Source: Gaiellales bacterium (GTDB lineage Bacteria; Actinomycetota; Thermoleophilia; Gaiellales; JAICJC01). Taken from it: a DNA stretch of 45,479 nucleotides. Both the position numbers and the translations under genes were made by a program. The notes under the pieces were generated by a model. That model was given only the letters and a program-made list of their open reading frames with translations, made no database searches and had not been told where the DNA came from. Location: positions 1 to 45,479 of the forward strand of contig DASWRM010000013.1 in assembly GCA_036403155.1 (NCBI GenBank), read 5' to 3'. This document shows, piece by piece, positions 24,116-31,411 of this stretch. Numbering within the stretch: position 1 is the stretch's first letter; every line of letters starts with the position of its first letter.

Positions 24116-25572
24116 GCCAGCCCCTCGCGCGCCTGCGCGGCCAGCACCGGGAAGTCGATCCGCTCGCCGGTGATCTCGTGCAGCAGGTCGTCCGCGTCCA
24201 GCGACTGGCCCAGCTCCCACACCTCGCGGAGCAGCATGCCCGCCTCCCGGCGCTTGAACCAGGCGCCGCCCCAGCGGTCCCGAAGCCAGGCCGAGAGCTG
24301 CGCCTCGAATGCCCACGCGCGCAGGTAGCAGGTGCAGTAGAAGCCGCCGTCGACGTCCTCGAGGTAATCCGACGCCGGGAACGGGACGCCGCAGGCCGCG
24401 GACTGCAGCTCCGCGTAGCGCTCGGGCAGCTCCTCGAGCGGGGTGCCGCTGTGCAGCTCGAGCTCGTAGGCAAGCTTGCCGGCGTAGCGGCGCAGCGTGA
24501 ACAGCTTGATGAAGGCGGAGAACCGGACGAAATCGTCGCTTCGCGGCATGTCCAGCCGGGCGGACAGCCAGTGCGGGTCGGGGACGAGGTACTCGAACAG
24601 GAACGCGAATCCCTCGGTGACCCCGTTGTCGCCCAGCAGGCGGGCCTCGGCAGGCAGCGACCGCTGCGTGTGCGCGAAGTGCTCGGTGTGGCCGGCTTCG
24701 TGGAAGAGGGCGAGGTAGTCCTCCTGCCCGCCCTGCGGGAGCGTGACGAGAACGACCCGGTCGGGAACGCGGATCGGCGCGCAGAAGGCGCGCGGCTGCT
24801 TGCCCCGGCGGGCATCGACGTCCAGCTCGACGTTTCGCTGCCGGTCGATGTCGATGCCCATGCCGGCAAGCGTGGCGCGCAGGGCCGGTAGCGCGCGATC
24901 CGGCGGGAAGGCGGCGTCGAACTCCGGCGCGCGGAGCAGGCGGGAGAGGTCGGCCGGGCCGGCGTCCTCGATCGCGACGCCGACGCGGTCGCGCAGCTGC
25001 CGTTCGAGCTCCTGCGCGAAGAGCGCCTCGGTCTGCTCGAGGAAGGCGTCGGTGTCGGCGCGCAGCCCGGCCGGGTCGAACCCGAGGCGCTCGTAGAGCT
25101 CGAGCACGGTGGACGCCCCGAGCTCGGCCGTCAACTCCCGCTCGCGCAGCGCAATCGACTCGAGCAGGGGGTTCAGCTCCCGCTGGGTGACCTCGCACCG
25201 CCGCCTGTGGAGCTCTCGGCGGCGACCGTGATCTGGCTCGTTCAGCAGCCGCGGCCGCACCTCGCGGTAGGGGATCTCACCGCCGTCGAACGGCACGGTG
25301 AGCGCGGCCTCGCGATTCGCCGCCTCGTCGGTCAGGTGCTTCGTGCCGTCGCCGACGTAGGCCTCCGCAGCGAAACGCCGGAGCTCCGCGGGTGCGCCCG
25401 TGTCGGCCAGCTCGCGCGCGCTGGCGAGCGTCGTCAGGTGCCCGTAACGGTCGTAGATCGGCGCCATCTCCATGGTCGCCTTCAGGCCGGCGTTGTGCGC
25501 GTAGTACTCCGCCAGCGTCTCGGCCATCATCTCCTCGAGCTCGGCGCGGTAGGTCTCGAGGTCTATCGGCAC
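24112..25572 (-). CDS. M3-like zinc metallopeptidase (oligopeptidase/carboxypeptidase gluzincin)
   Basis: 486 residues, cytoplasmic (no signal). The zinc site HEAGH is at 291-295 with the downstream Glu ligand in NGVTEGFAFLFE (Glu320), so it is a gluzincin. An all-helical N-terminal half and a substrate-side YCTCYLRAWAFEA resemble M3/M32-type peptidases, though it is shorter than classic M3 enzymes (~600-680 aa). It likely trims peptides in the cytoplasm. It starts at a GTG 6 nt after a TAGTGT box whose bases also form the -10 box of the divergent methyltransferase gene 19 nt away. Confidence 0.82.
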   Translation of the reverse strand: MPIDLETYRAELEEMMAETLAEYYAHNAGLKATMEMAPIYDRYGHLTTLASARELADTGAPAELRRFAAEAYVGDGTKHLTDEAANREAALTVPFDGGEIPYREVRPRLLNEPDHGRRRELHRRRCEVTQRELNPLLESIALRERELTAELGASTVLELYERLGFDPAGLRADTDAFLEQTEALFAQELERQLRDRVGVAIEDAGPADLSRLLRAPEFDAAFPPDRALPALRATLAGMGIDIDRQRNVELDVDARRGKQPRAFCAPIRVPDRVVLVTLPQGGQEDYLALFHEAGHTEHFAHTQRSLPAEARLLGDNGVTEGFAFLFEYLVPDPHWLSARLDMPRSDDFVRFSAFIKLFTLRRYAGKLAYELELHSGTPLEELPERYAELQSAACGVPFPASDYLEDVDGGFYCTCYLRAWAFEAQLSAWLRDRWGGAWFKRREAGMLLREVWELGQSLDADDLLHEITGERIDFPVLAAQAREGLA

Positions 25573-25577
25573 CCACC

Positions 25578-25584
25578 TACACTA
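25578..25584. promoter_or_regulatory. Shared bidirectional -10 element (TACACTA/TAGTGTA)
   Basis: Plus strand: TACACT (25578-25583), then 8 nt, then ATG at 25592. Minus strand: TAGTGT (25579-25584), then 6 nt, then GTG at 25572. Both divergent genes would be leaderless, with each -35 region inside the other's coding sequence. Confidence 0.55.
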
Positions 25585-25591
25585 CCGGCCG

Positions 25592-26947
25592 ATGCCGGCA
25601 GTCACACGCAACCAGGAGCTCGAGCTGACGATCGACAGCCTCGCCTACGGCGGGCGCGGCGTTGCCCGCCATGGCGACCTCGTCGTGTTCGTCGCACGCG
25701 CGCTCCCCGGAGATCGGGTGCGGGCGCGGGTGACCAAATTCAAGCGCCGGTACGCCGAGGCGCGTGCCGTGGAGGTGCTCGAGCCCGGGCCGGGCCGCGT
25801 TGCGCCGAGGTGCGCGCACTTCGGCGTGTGCGGCGGGTGCTCGTGGCAGGACCTGGACTACGCGCAGCAGCTGCGGCACAAGCAGGCACAGGTGGCCGAC
25901 GCCCTCGAGCGGCTTGGGCGGCTCGACGGGGTCGAGCTGCGGTCGATCGAGCCGGCCACGGAGATCTGGGGATACCGCAACAAGCTGGAGTACTCGTGGT
26001 CGCAGTCGCCGGACGGCCCTGCGCTCGGGTTCCACGTGGCCGGCCGGTGGGACCGGCTGATGGCGGTCGAGACATGCCACATCGCGTCGGAGGCGTCGAA
26101 CCGGGTGCGGCGCGGGTTCGAGCGGTGGGCGCGGACGCAGCGGCTGGAGGCGTACGACCAGCGCACCGGGGAGGGATTCCTCAGGCATCTGGTCGTGCGC
26201 GAGGGTCGCCGCACCGGCGAGCTGCTGGCGATGCTCGTGACCGCGCCGGGAGGCGTGCCCGCCGTCGACCGGCTCGCCGAGCTGGTGGGCGGCGACACGG
26301 TCGGCGTCGTCCACGCGGTCAACGACGGCGTGGCCGAGATCACGGGCGGGCTGGACGCGGTACCGCTGTTCGGGTCGTCCGAGTTCGAGGAGCGGATCCT
26401 CGGCTTGACGTTGCGCCTGTCGGCCGGCGCGTTCATGCAGACCAACACCGAGATGTGCGACGTGCTCTACGGGCACGCGCTCGAGGCGGCGAGGCTCGGC
26501 GCGGACGATGTCGTCTGGGATCTGTACTGCGGCGCCGGCGCGATCGGCCTGCTGGCCGCGCCGCACGCCGCGCGGGTGGTCGGAATCGAGATCTCGGCCG
26601 AGTCGATCGAGCGCGCGCGCGGCAATGCCGCGAGAAACGGCATCGCGAACGCCGAGTTCGCGCAGGGGGACGTCGCGAAGGAGGTGCGGCCGCTGCTCGA
26701 GCGCGCGCCGCGGCCGGACGTCGTGTTCGTCGACCCGCCGCGGGCCGGGCTGACCCCGAGGGCGGTGCGCCGGGTGCTGGAGCTCGCGCCCGAGCGGATC
26801 GCCTACGTCTCGTGCAACCCGACCACGCTCGCGCCGAACGCGCGGCAGCTGGTGGACGGGGGCTACCGGATCGACTGGGTGCGGCCCGTGGACATGTTCC
26901 CGCACACGCACCACATCGAGTCCGTGGCGCAGTTCACCCGGGCCTGA
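25592..26947 (+). CDS. rlmD: 23S rRNA (uracil-5-)-methyltransferase, RlmD/RumA type
   Basis: 451 residues. The N-terminal TRAM domain (about 1-65) is followed by an Fe-S cluster set, C74-x5-C80-x2-C83 plus C162 (ETCHIAS). The SAM site is LYCGAGAIGL (311-320). FVDPPRAGL lies near 379-387 and the catalytic nucleophile Cys408 is in YVSCNPTTL. It should methylate C5 of a uracil in 23S rRNA. TrmA is less likely because of the TRAM domain and Fe-S cysteines, but RlmD and RlmCD specificities cannot be separated here. ATG 8 nt after TACACT. Confidence 0.9.
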   Translation: MPAVTRNQELELTIDSLAYGGRGVARHGDLVVFVARALPGDRVRARVTKFKRRYAEARAVEVLEPGPGRVAPRCAHFGVCGGCSWQDLDYAQQLRHKQAQVADALERLGRLDGVELRSIEPATEIWGYRNKLEYSWSQSPDGPALGFHVAGRWDRLMAVETCHIASEASNRVRRGFERWARTQRLEAYDQRTGEGFLRHLVVREGRRTGELLAMLVTAPGGVPAVDRLAELVGGDTVGVVHAVNDGVAEITGGLDAVPLFGSSEFEERILGLTLRLSAGAFMQTNTEMCDVLYGHALEAARLGADDVVWDLYCGAGAIGLLAAPHAARVVGIEISAESIERARGNAARNGIANAEFAQGDVAKEVRPLLERAPRPDVVFVDPPRAGLTPRAVRRVLELAPERIAYVSCNPTTLAPNARQLVDGGYRIDWVRPVDMFPHTHHIESVAQFTRA

Positions 26948-26959
26948 CGGCCGCCCGGG
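26937..26959 (+). terminator. GC-rich stem-loop spanning the rlmD stop codon
   Basis: CCCGGGC (26937-26943) pairs with GCCCGGG (26953-26959) around a 9-nt loop that contains the TGA stop. There is no T tract, as with the hairpin at the end of the coiled-coil gene at 3871-3894. Confidence 0.35.
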
Positions 26960-26970
26960 GGCCGGCGACC

Positions 26971-26990
26971 CGTCACGATTCCGTCACGAT
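26971..26990. repeat. Tandem CGTCACGAT direct repeat
   Basis: CGTCACGAT occurs at 26971-26979 and 26982-26990, just upstream of copy B of the intergenic repeat. Function unknown; it may be part of the same mosaic element. Confidence 0.4.
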
Positions 26991-27000
26991 CCCGCATCAA

Positions 27001-27152
27001 CCACCCGTCGGGGCTTTGACTCCAATAATTGGGTGATGCGCGGGGACGGCTCAACCATCCCGGTGAACCGTCACAATTGTGTGTCAAGACGGCACCACCC
27101 ACCCGTCGGGGCTTTGACCCCGCGGACCGGGTCGCCGGTTTGCGGTATTGAC
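27001..27152. repeat. Composite intergenic repeat, copy B, with an internal 23-bp duplication
   Basis: CCACCCGTCGGGGCTTTGAC plus TCC begins at 27001 and recurs at 27099 with one change (T to C). Module 1 continues with GCTCAACCATCC (27049-27060); module 2 ends with TGCGGTATTGAC (27141-27152). Both 12-mers are shared exactly with copy A at 3966-4092. Two palindromes lie within: CCAATAATTGG (27022-27032) and CACAATTGTG (27072-27081). It is in a convergent gap, AT-richer than its surroundings and non-coding. Confidence 0.7.
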
Positions 27153-27188
27153 AAGCCGCCGGGAGCCGTCCGCCCATCGCAGCTCGCG

Positions 27189-28040
27189 TCAGATGCCCGC
27201 CGGCACGCCGTGCATGATCTCGGCCAGCTGCCGAACGCCGTCGGCGATGCGCGGCGACGGCCGCGAGAAGTGGGCGTTCGCGTCGACGGCCACGTGCGGC
27301 GCCGGCAGGTCGAGCACAGACGCGTCGGCCTCGGCACGCTCGCGGCCGAACCCGCACGGCCCGGCGACGATCAGCTCAGGCTCCGCCGCGGCGACCGCCT
27401 CCCACGTCGTCGGGAACGACGGCTGCCCGGCGCGGCCGAGCACGTCCCGCCCGCCTGCAAGATCCACCATCTCAGGCACCCAGTGGCCGGATGCGAAGGG
27501 CGGGTCCAGCCACTCGGCGACAAAGATCGCCCGCTGCGGCATCCCCGCGACCGCGTCCATCGCGCCGACGATCGTCCGCCGCATCGTCGTGACCAGATCC
27601 ACGCCGCGTTCGCAGCTTCCCGACCGGCACACATCGAGCCGGTCGGCGAGCAGCCGAACCGTGCCCTCGATCTCCCCGATCGTGCGCGGGTCGAGCGAGA
27701 TCACCTCCGCCTGAACCGCTCGCAGCTCCGACACCTCGTCCGACGACACGGCGCACACCCTGCAGAGATCCTGCGTGATGATCAGGTCCGGCTCCAGCTC
27801 GGCCAGCACCGCCTCGTCGACCGCGTAGAGCGATCTGCCCTCGAGCACCGCGGCACGCACGGCCTCGTCGATATGGCGCTCGTCCATCCGGGCCGTGTCG
27901 ACGCGCGCAGCCGTCACCACCGGCAGCTCGAGCACCTCCTCGGGGTAGTCGCATTCGGCCGACCGTCCGACCAGGAGATCCGCCAGTCCGAGGGCCGCGA
28001 CGATCTCGGTTGCGCTCGGAAGCAGCGAGACGATGCGCAT
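27189..28040 (-). CDS. BtuF-like cobalamin-binding-fold protein without signal peptide
   Basis: 283 residues. MRIVSLLPSATEIVAALGL at the N-terminus and AEWLDPPFASGHWVPEM at mid-protein match the helical-backbone metal/cobalamin-binding family (BtuF/FecB fold). There is no signal peptide or lipobox and no neighbouring permease or ATPase, so it is probably cytoplasmic and not an ordinary ABC transporter component. Cys are unusually placed (DLCRVCAVS, DVCRSGSCE). It may bind a corrinoid, haem or another cofactor; the true ligand is unknown. ATG 6 nt after a TAGGCT box. Confidence 0.8.
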   Translation of the reverse strand: MRIVSLLPSATEIVAALGLADLLVGRSAECDYPEEVLELPVVTAARVDTARMDERHIDEAVRAAVLEGRSLYAVDEAVLAELEPDLIITQDLCRVCAVSSDEVSELRAVQAEVISLDPRTIGEIEGTVRLLADRLDVCRSGSCERGVDLVTTMRRTIVGAMDAVAGMPQRAIFVAEWLDPPFASGHWVPEMVDLAGGRDVLGRAGQPSFPTTWEAVAAAEPELIVAGPCGFGRERAEADASVLDLPAPHVAVDANAHFSRPSPRIADGVRQLAEIMHGVPAGI

Positions 28041-28046
28041 GCCCGA

Positions 28047-28052
28047 AGCCTA
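28047..28052 (-). promoter_or_regulatory. -10 box (TAGGCT) of a probable leaderless promoter
   Basis: On the minus strand, TAGGCT is followed by 6 nt (TCGGGC) and the ATG at 28040. Confidence 0.55.
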
Positions 28053-28080
28053 GACCCGGCCGCCGGCGTGCCGCGCGCCG

Positions 28081-29967
28081 CTAGCGCAGGGCGTCGACCA
28101 GCTGGACGGCGCGCGGCGTCCCCAGCCCCGTGACGTCGTCCCACCCCGGCGCCGTCCGCAGCGACGTGTCGCGGTCGAGCGAGCGCAGCAGCGTCGAGAT
28201 CGTCCCGTCCGGGTTCAGTCGATGCCGCAGCACGGCCAGGTGGCCGCCGCTCGGCGTGATGTCGTTGAACACCCCGCGCCCTGCGAGCGCGTACAGCGCA
28301 GGGTTGAGAAAGCCGTTCGACCGGCCGGAGGACTGGTTCGCAAGCGTTGCCAGCCCTGCCATCAGAGGCGCTGAGAGGCTCGTGCCGCCGATCCAGGTCT
28401 GCTTCTGCTCGGTTCCGCCGTTCGGCTTCGAGAACGTCTGCGTGAAGAGCACGCCCGTCTGCGGGTCGGCGACCATCGCCACGTCGGGCTCCGCCCGCTG
28501 CGTCCCGGGCACCACGCCGTCCTGATACGACGGCTTCGCGTACAGGCGGCTCGCGCCGCCGCCGGCGCCGTAGAGGAACGAGCCGGGGAACGAGGGTGCC
28601 CATCGCCGCCCGGTCCAGCCCAGCTCGGTCGTGCCCCAGCCCGTCTCCCACAGCCGCTCCCCGCTCGCGCCCACCGCCAGGCTCGTCCCGCCGACCGACG
28701 TCACGAGCGGGCTCGAGTCCGGGAACCCGGCCGAGACGCGCCCCACCGCGCCGAGGTTGTCGCCGTCGTCGCCGGACGCGAACACCATCTCCATCCCCTG
28801 TGCCTGGGCCTGCTCGAACACCGAGTTCAGCGCCCGCACCTCGCCCTTCGATGCGTCCGACTCCGCCATCCCCCAGCTGTTCGACACGACGTCGGCCAGC
28901 CGGTTGTCGACCACCTCGTTCAGTGCCTGGTCGAGGCCCTTGGTGGTGTTCGCCGCTCCCACGTAGACGATCCGCGCCTGCGGCGCGATCGCGTGCGTCC
29001 ACTCCACGTCGAGCGCCTGCTCGATGTACCAGTTCTGCGTCTCCGCCGGATCCTTCGGGTACTTCAGCGTCCCGGGCGCGACCACCTCGCTGTAGCGGAC
29101 GGGCGGCAGCCCGAACGACCGCGAGAAGCTCCTGATGTCCGAGCGGATCGTGGGGGAGAAGAACGCGCCGGTGATCGCGATCGTCTGCCCGCGCCCGTCC
29201 AGGCCGCGAGCGTGCAGATCGTCGATGCCGTACGCCGAGGCGATCTGCGACGGTGTGTAGCCGCAGAGCAGCCACGGCAGCGGCTGCCCGGGGGCGAACG
29301 GGTTCGGAAACCGCGTGCTCGTTCGCTCGCCCCAGGAGTGGGAGCAGGGGCCGAGCGACGTTCCCGTCGGCGGCGGCGGCGGCGCGTGCTTCGCCCGTGG
29401 CTCGGCGAGCGCGTACGCGCTGTCCAGCCCGGTGATCGCGGTCACCGTGGGCGCCAGGTCGTTCGGGATGACCGGGTCGGAGTCCGGCGCGCGCACCGTT
29501 TGCCCGTTGACCTGGTACAGCGACTCGTTCACGCCGAAGGCCTGCTCCACCTGCGCCACGGATCCTGAGGCCGTCACGAACAACCGGTTCTTCGGCACCT
29601 CGACCAGATCGAACCGCTCGCCGGTCAGCCAGCGGGCGACGCGCTTGACGTCGCGCTCCTCCGGCGCGAAGCGGCTCCGGAACTCCTGCGGGCTCAGCCA
29701 TCGGTGGTACTGCGCGCTGGTCGCGTCCCGCTGCTCCGCGAGCAGGTCATCCAGGCCGGACTGGTCCCGCCATCCCAGCCAGACCGAGAACACCACCCGG
29801 CCGTTCGGGGATGCCTGGCCCGCCTGGTTCCCCCGCGTCGCCCACGAGGGCGCGGTGCCGGGTACATGCGCGTGCGACGTGGCCTGCGCCGTCGCCGAGG
29901 ATGCCAGGAGCGCGGCCCCGATCAGGGCTGGGACTGAGGTGCGGCGGAGCAGCCCGAGCGGAGCCAT
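28081..29967 (-). CDS. Secreted S53 family serine-carboxyl protease (sedolisin/kumamolisin-like)
   Basis: 628 residues. A signal peptide (LLRRTSVPALIGAALLASSA) is followed by a pro-kumamolisin domain to about residue 190 (LDDLLAEQRDATSAQYHRWL and RVARWLTGERFDLVEVPKNR). The catalytic Glu/Asp pair lies in EQALDVEWTHAIAPQ, the oxyanion region in DVVSNSWGM, and the nucleophile Ser in GGTSLSAPLMAG. S53 enzymes are acid-active extracellular endopeptidases that self-process the pro-domain. Third gene after the UDG-like and presenilin-like genes, 23 nt beyond the latter, with GGGTGAGGG just before the ATG. Confidence 0.93.
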   Translation of the reverse strand: MAPLGLLRRTSVPALIGAALLASSATAQATSHAHVPGTAPSWATRGNQAGQASPNGRVVFSVWLGWRDQSGLDDLLAEQRDATSAQYHRWLSPQEFRSRFAPEERDVKRVARWLTGERFDLVEVPKNRLFVTASGSVAQVEQAFGVNESLYQVNGQTVRAPDSDPVIPNDLAPTVTAITGLDSAYALAEPRAKHAPPPPPTGTSLGPCSHSWGERTSTRFPNPFAPGQPLPWLLCGYTPSQIASAYGIDDLHARGLDGRGQTIAITGAFFSPTIRSDIRSFSRSFGLPPVRYSEVVAPGTLKYPKDPAETQNWYIEQALDVEWTHAIAPQARIVYVGAANTTKGLDQALNEVVDNRLADVVSNSWGMAESDASKGEVRALNSVFEQAQAQGMEMVFASGDDGDNLGAVGRVSAGFPDSSPLVTSVGGTSLAVGASGERLWETGWGTTELGWTGRRWAPSFPGSFLYGAGGGASRLYAKPSYQDGVVPGTQRAEPDVAMVADPQTGVLFTQTFSKPNGGTEQKQTWIGGTSLSAPLMAGLATLANQSSGRSNGFLNPALYALAGRGVFNDITPSGGHLAVLRHRLNPDGTISTLLRSLDRDTSLRTAPGWDDVTGLGTPRAVQLVDALR

Positions 29968-29990
29968 CCCTCACCCATCGACTGCCGGCA

Positions 29991-30740
29991 TCAGGCCGAG
30001 GAGTCCCGTTCGGGTGAACCAGCTCTCCCCCGGATGCGATCGGCCAGCTGCGCGCCGTTCGCCGTCAGGAACGCGATCGAGAGCAGGGGCAGCGCGGGCA
30101 ACGCCCGGTTCAGCTCGTACGAGAGGTACAGCGTCAGCCCGAACGAGGCGGTCATCGCCGCCCACGTTACGGCCGGTCGCAGGCCGAACACCCGAGCCGC
30201 GGCGAGGAACACCGAGAAGAACACGAAGTCGCTGGCGCCGATCTGCGCCACGCCCTCGCTTCCCAGCGGGTGGAACGCGAGCGTGAACGCGTTCAGCACC
30301 TGCTCGTGGTGCTCGACGATCACCTTCGTCGGACCCGCCGCGACGCTGTAGGTGTCCACCACCGCGATCAGGATCGCGATGCCGACGATCTCGACCGGCG
30401 TCTGCAGCAGCGACGCCAGCGTCAGCCCGATCAGCGACGCGGCGAGCAGCTTCGTCAGCGTCGCGGGCGTGCCCGGATAGCCGGCCCAGATCAGCACCGC
30501 CGTCGCGCCGGCCGCGGCGACGGCCGCGGCGAGCAGCCTCGGCCCCAACCGCGCAAGCGGCTCGAGCGCGAACGGCACCAGCGTTGCGAGCGGGATCGAC
30601 ACCAGCGCGAGCCCGGCGACGTCGGCGGCGGTGCCGGCACTGCGCGCGACATGGGGCGCCAGCAGGTCGAAGGCAGCCAGCGCTGCGAGCGCCGCGCACG
30701 CGCGCCGCGCGATCAGTACGGTGGAAGGTTCTCGTACCAC
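29991..30740 (-). CDS. Presenilin/SPP-like intramembrane aspartyl protease homologue
   Basis: 249 residues with about seven to nine hydrophobic helices. Three segments match the presenilin/signal-peptide-peptidase family in order: a helix with ILIAVVDTYSVAAG (Asp129), a helix with QIGASDFVFFSVFL (Asp171, where presenilins have GLGDFIFYSVL), and RALPALPLL (PAL motif, 215-217) before the last helix. The Gly normally just before the second Asp is Ser here (GASD for GxGD). It would cleave substrates within the membrane; an SPP_2-type (archaeal-like) grouping is my best guess. Start: GTG at 30740, or CTG at 30716 forming a CTGA overlap with the UDG-like gene. It lies in an operon with an S53 protease. 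Confidence 0.72.
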   Translation of the reverse strand: MVREPSTVLIARRACAALAALAAFDLLAPHVARSAGTAADVAGLALVSIPLATLVPFALEPLARLGPRLLAAAVAAAGATAVLIWAGYPGTPATLTKLLAASLIGLTLASLLQTPVEIVGIAILIAVVDTYSVAAGPTKVIVEHHEQVLNAFTLAFHPLGSEGVAQIGASDFVFFSVFLAAARVFGLRPAVTWAAMTASFGLTLYLSYELNRALPALPLLSIAFLTANGAQLADRIRGRAGSPERDSSA

Positions 30741-31318
30741 TCGCCGAGCACCTTGAACGCCGACCAGAAGTCCCGCTTCGCCGTGGAGTCGTTCAGCGAG
30801 CCGTCGATGTCGGGCACGGCGAGCACGTCGATGGTGGGCGTGAACGGCTGGATCATGCCCGGCGTGTACTCGACGCCCGCCGCGAGCGGGAACTCGAGCC
30901 CGTTGAGAAAGCTCACCGACTCCTCGCCCATCGCGACGACGATGCCCGGCTGGGTGATGTGCAGCTCGCGCGTCAGCCAGGCACGCGCCTGGGCGACGTC
31001 GTCGTCGTCGGGCTCGATGTCGACCTTCAGGCACACGCTTCCATACAGCTTGAGGGGGTCGATGCGAAGCCGCTCGATGCTCTTCAGCACCGCCTGGCCG
31101 GCGCGGCCGAAGAACGCGACGCCTTCCTGCACCTCCGCGGGCATCGGCCGGTACTTGAGCAGGAAGATGTCCGCGAGCGGATGCCCGGTTCCCATCACGG
31201 GCGCCTGCGACGGGTGCCGCTCGCCGATCCACGTGGCGATCTCGTGGCCGAGCTGGTTCGTCTCGGCGATGGCGCGCGCCTGGTAGCGCTCGTAGATCTG
31301 ATCGTCGGGAACGCTCAC
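30713..31318 (-). CDS. Uracil-DNA-glycosylase-superfamily-like protein lacking Fe-S cysteines
   Basis: About 201 residues. GTGHPLADIFLLKYRP and EGVAFFGRAGQAVLKSIERL resemble motif 1 and the FxGRAG region of UDG families 4/5, and the spacing to IVVAMGEESVSFLNG is also similar. Only one Cys is present, so the four-Cys Fe-S cluster of families 4/5 is absent. The usual HP motif near the C-terminus is replaced by AVPDIDGSLND. Glycosylase activity is therefore doubtful; it may be a divergent nucleic-acid-binding member. The GTG start at 31318 gives SVPDDQIYERYQ and sits 6 nt after a CAATAT box; an ATG at 31336 is the alternative. Confidence 0.7.
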   Translation of the reverse strand: MSVPDDQIYERYQARAIAETNQLGHEIATWIGERHPSQAPVMGTGHPLADIFLLKYRPMPAEVQEGVAFFGRAGQAVLKSIERLRIDPLKLYGSVCLKVDIEPDDDDVAQARAWLTRELHITQPGIVVAMGEESVSFLNGLEFPLAAGVEYTPGMIQPFTPTIDVLAVPDIDGSLNDSTAKRDFWSAFKVLGEWYENLPPY

Positions 31319-31324
31319 CCCGTC

Positions 31325-31330
31325 ATATTG
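31325..31330 (-). promoter_or_regulatory. Weak -10-like box (CAATAT) before the UDG-like gene
   Basis: On the minus strand, CAATAT is followed by 6 nt and the GTG at 31318. It deviates from TANNNT at position 1, so it is the least certain of the leaderless series. Confidence 0.3.
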
Positions 31331-31411
31331 GCGCATCCGCGAGCGAAACCTCCACCCAGGGCAACCTCCGAGGGTCAAGGCCGTGGGATTCGTGGCCGAT
31401 CACACCTGGAG

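Noticed and set aside
22475-25198. 907-residue minus-strand frame
   Set aside because: Runs antisense to the GT-C gene and out of frame with the peptidase; composition is Arg/Ala/Gly noise.
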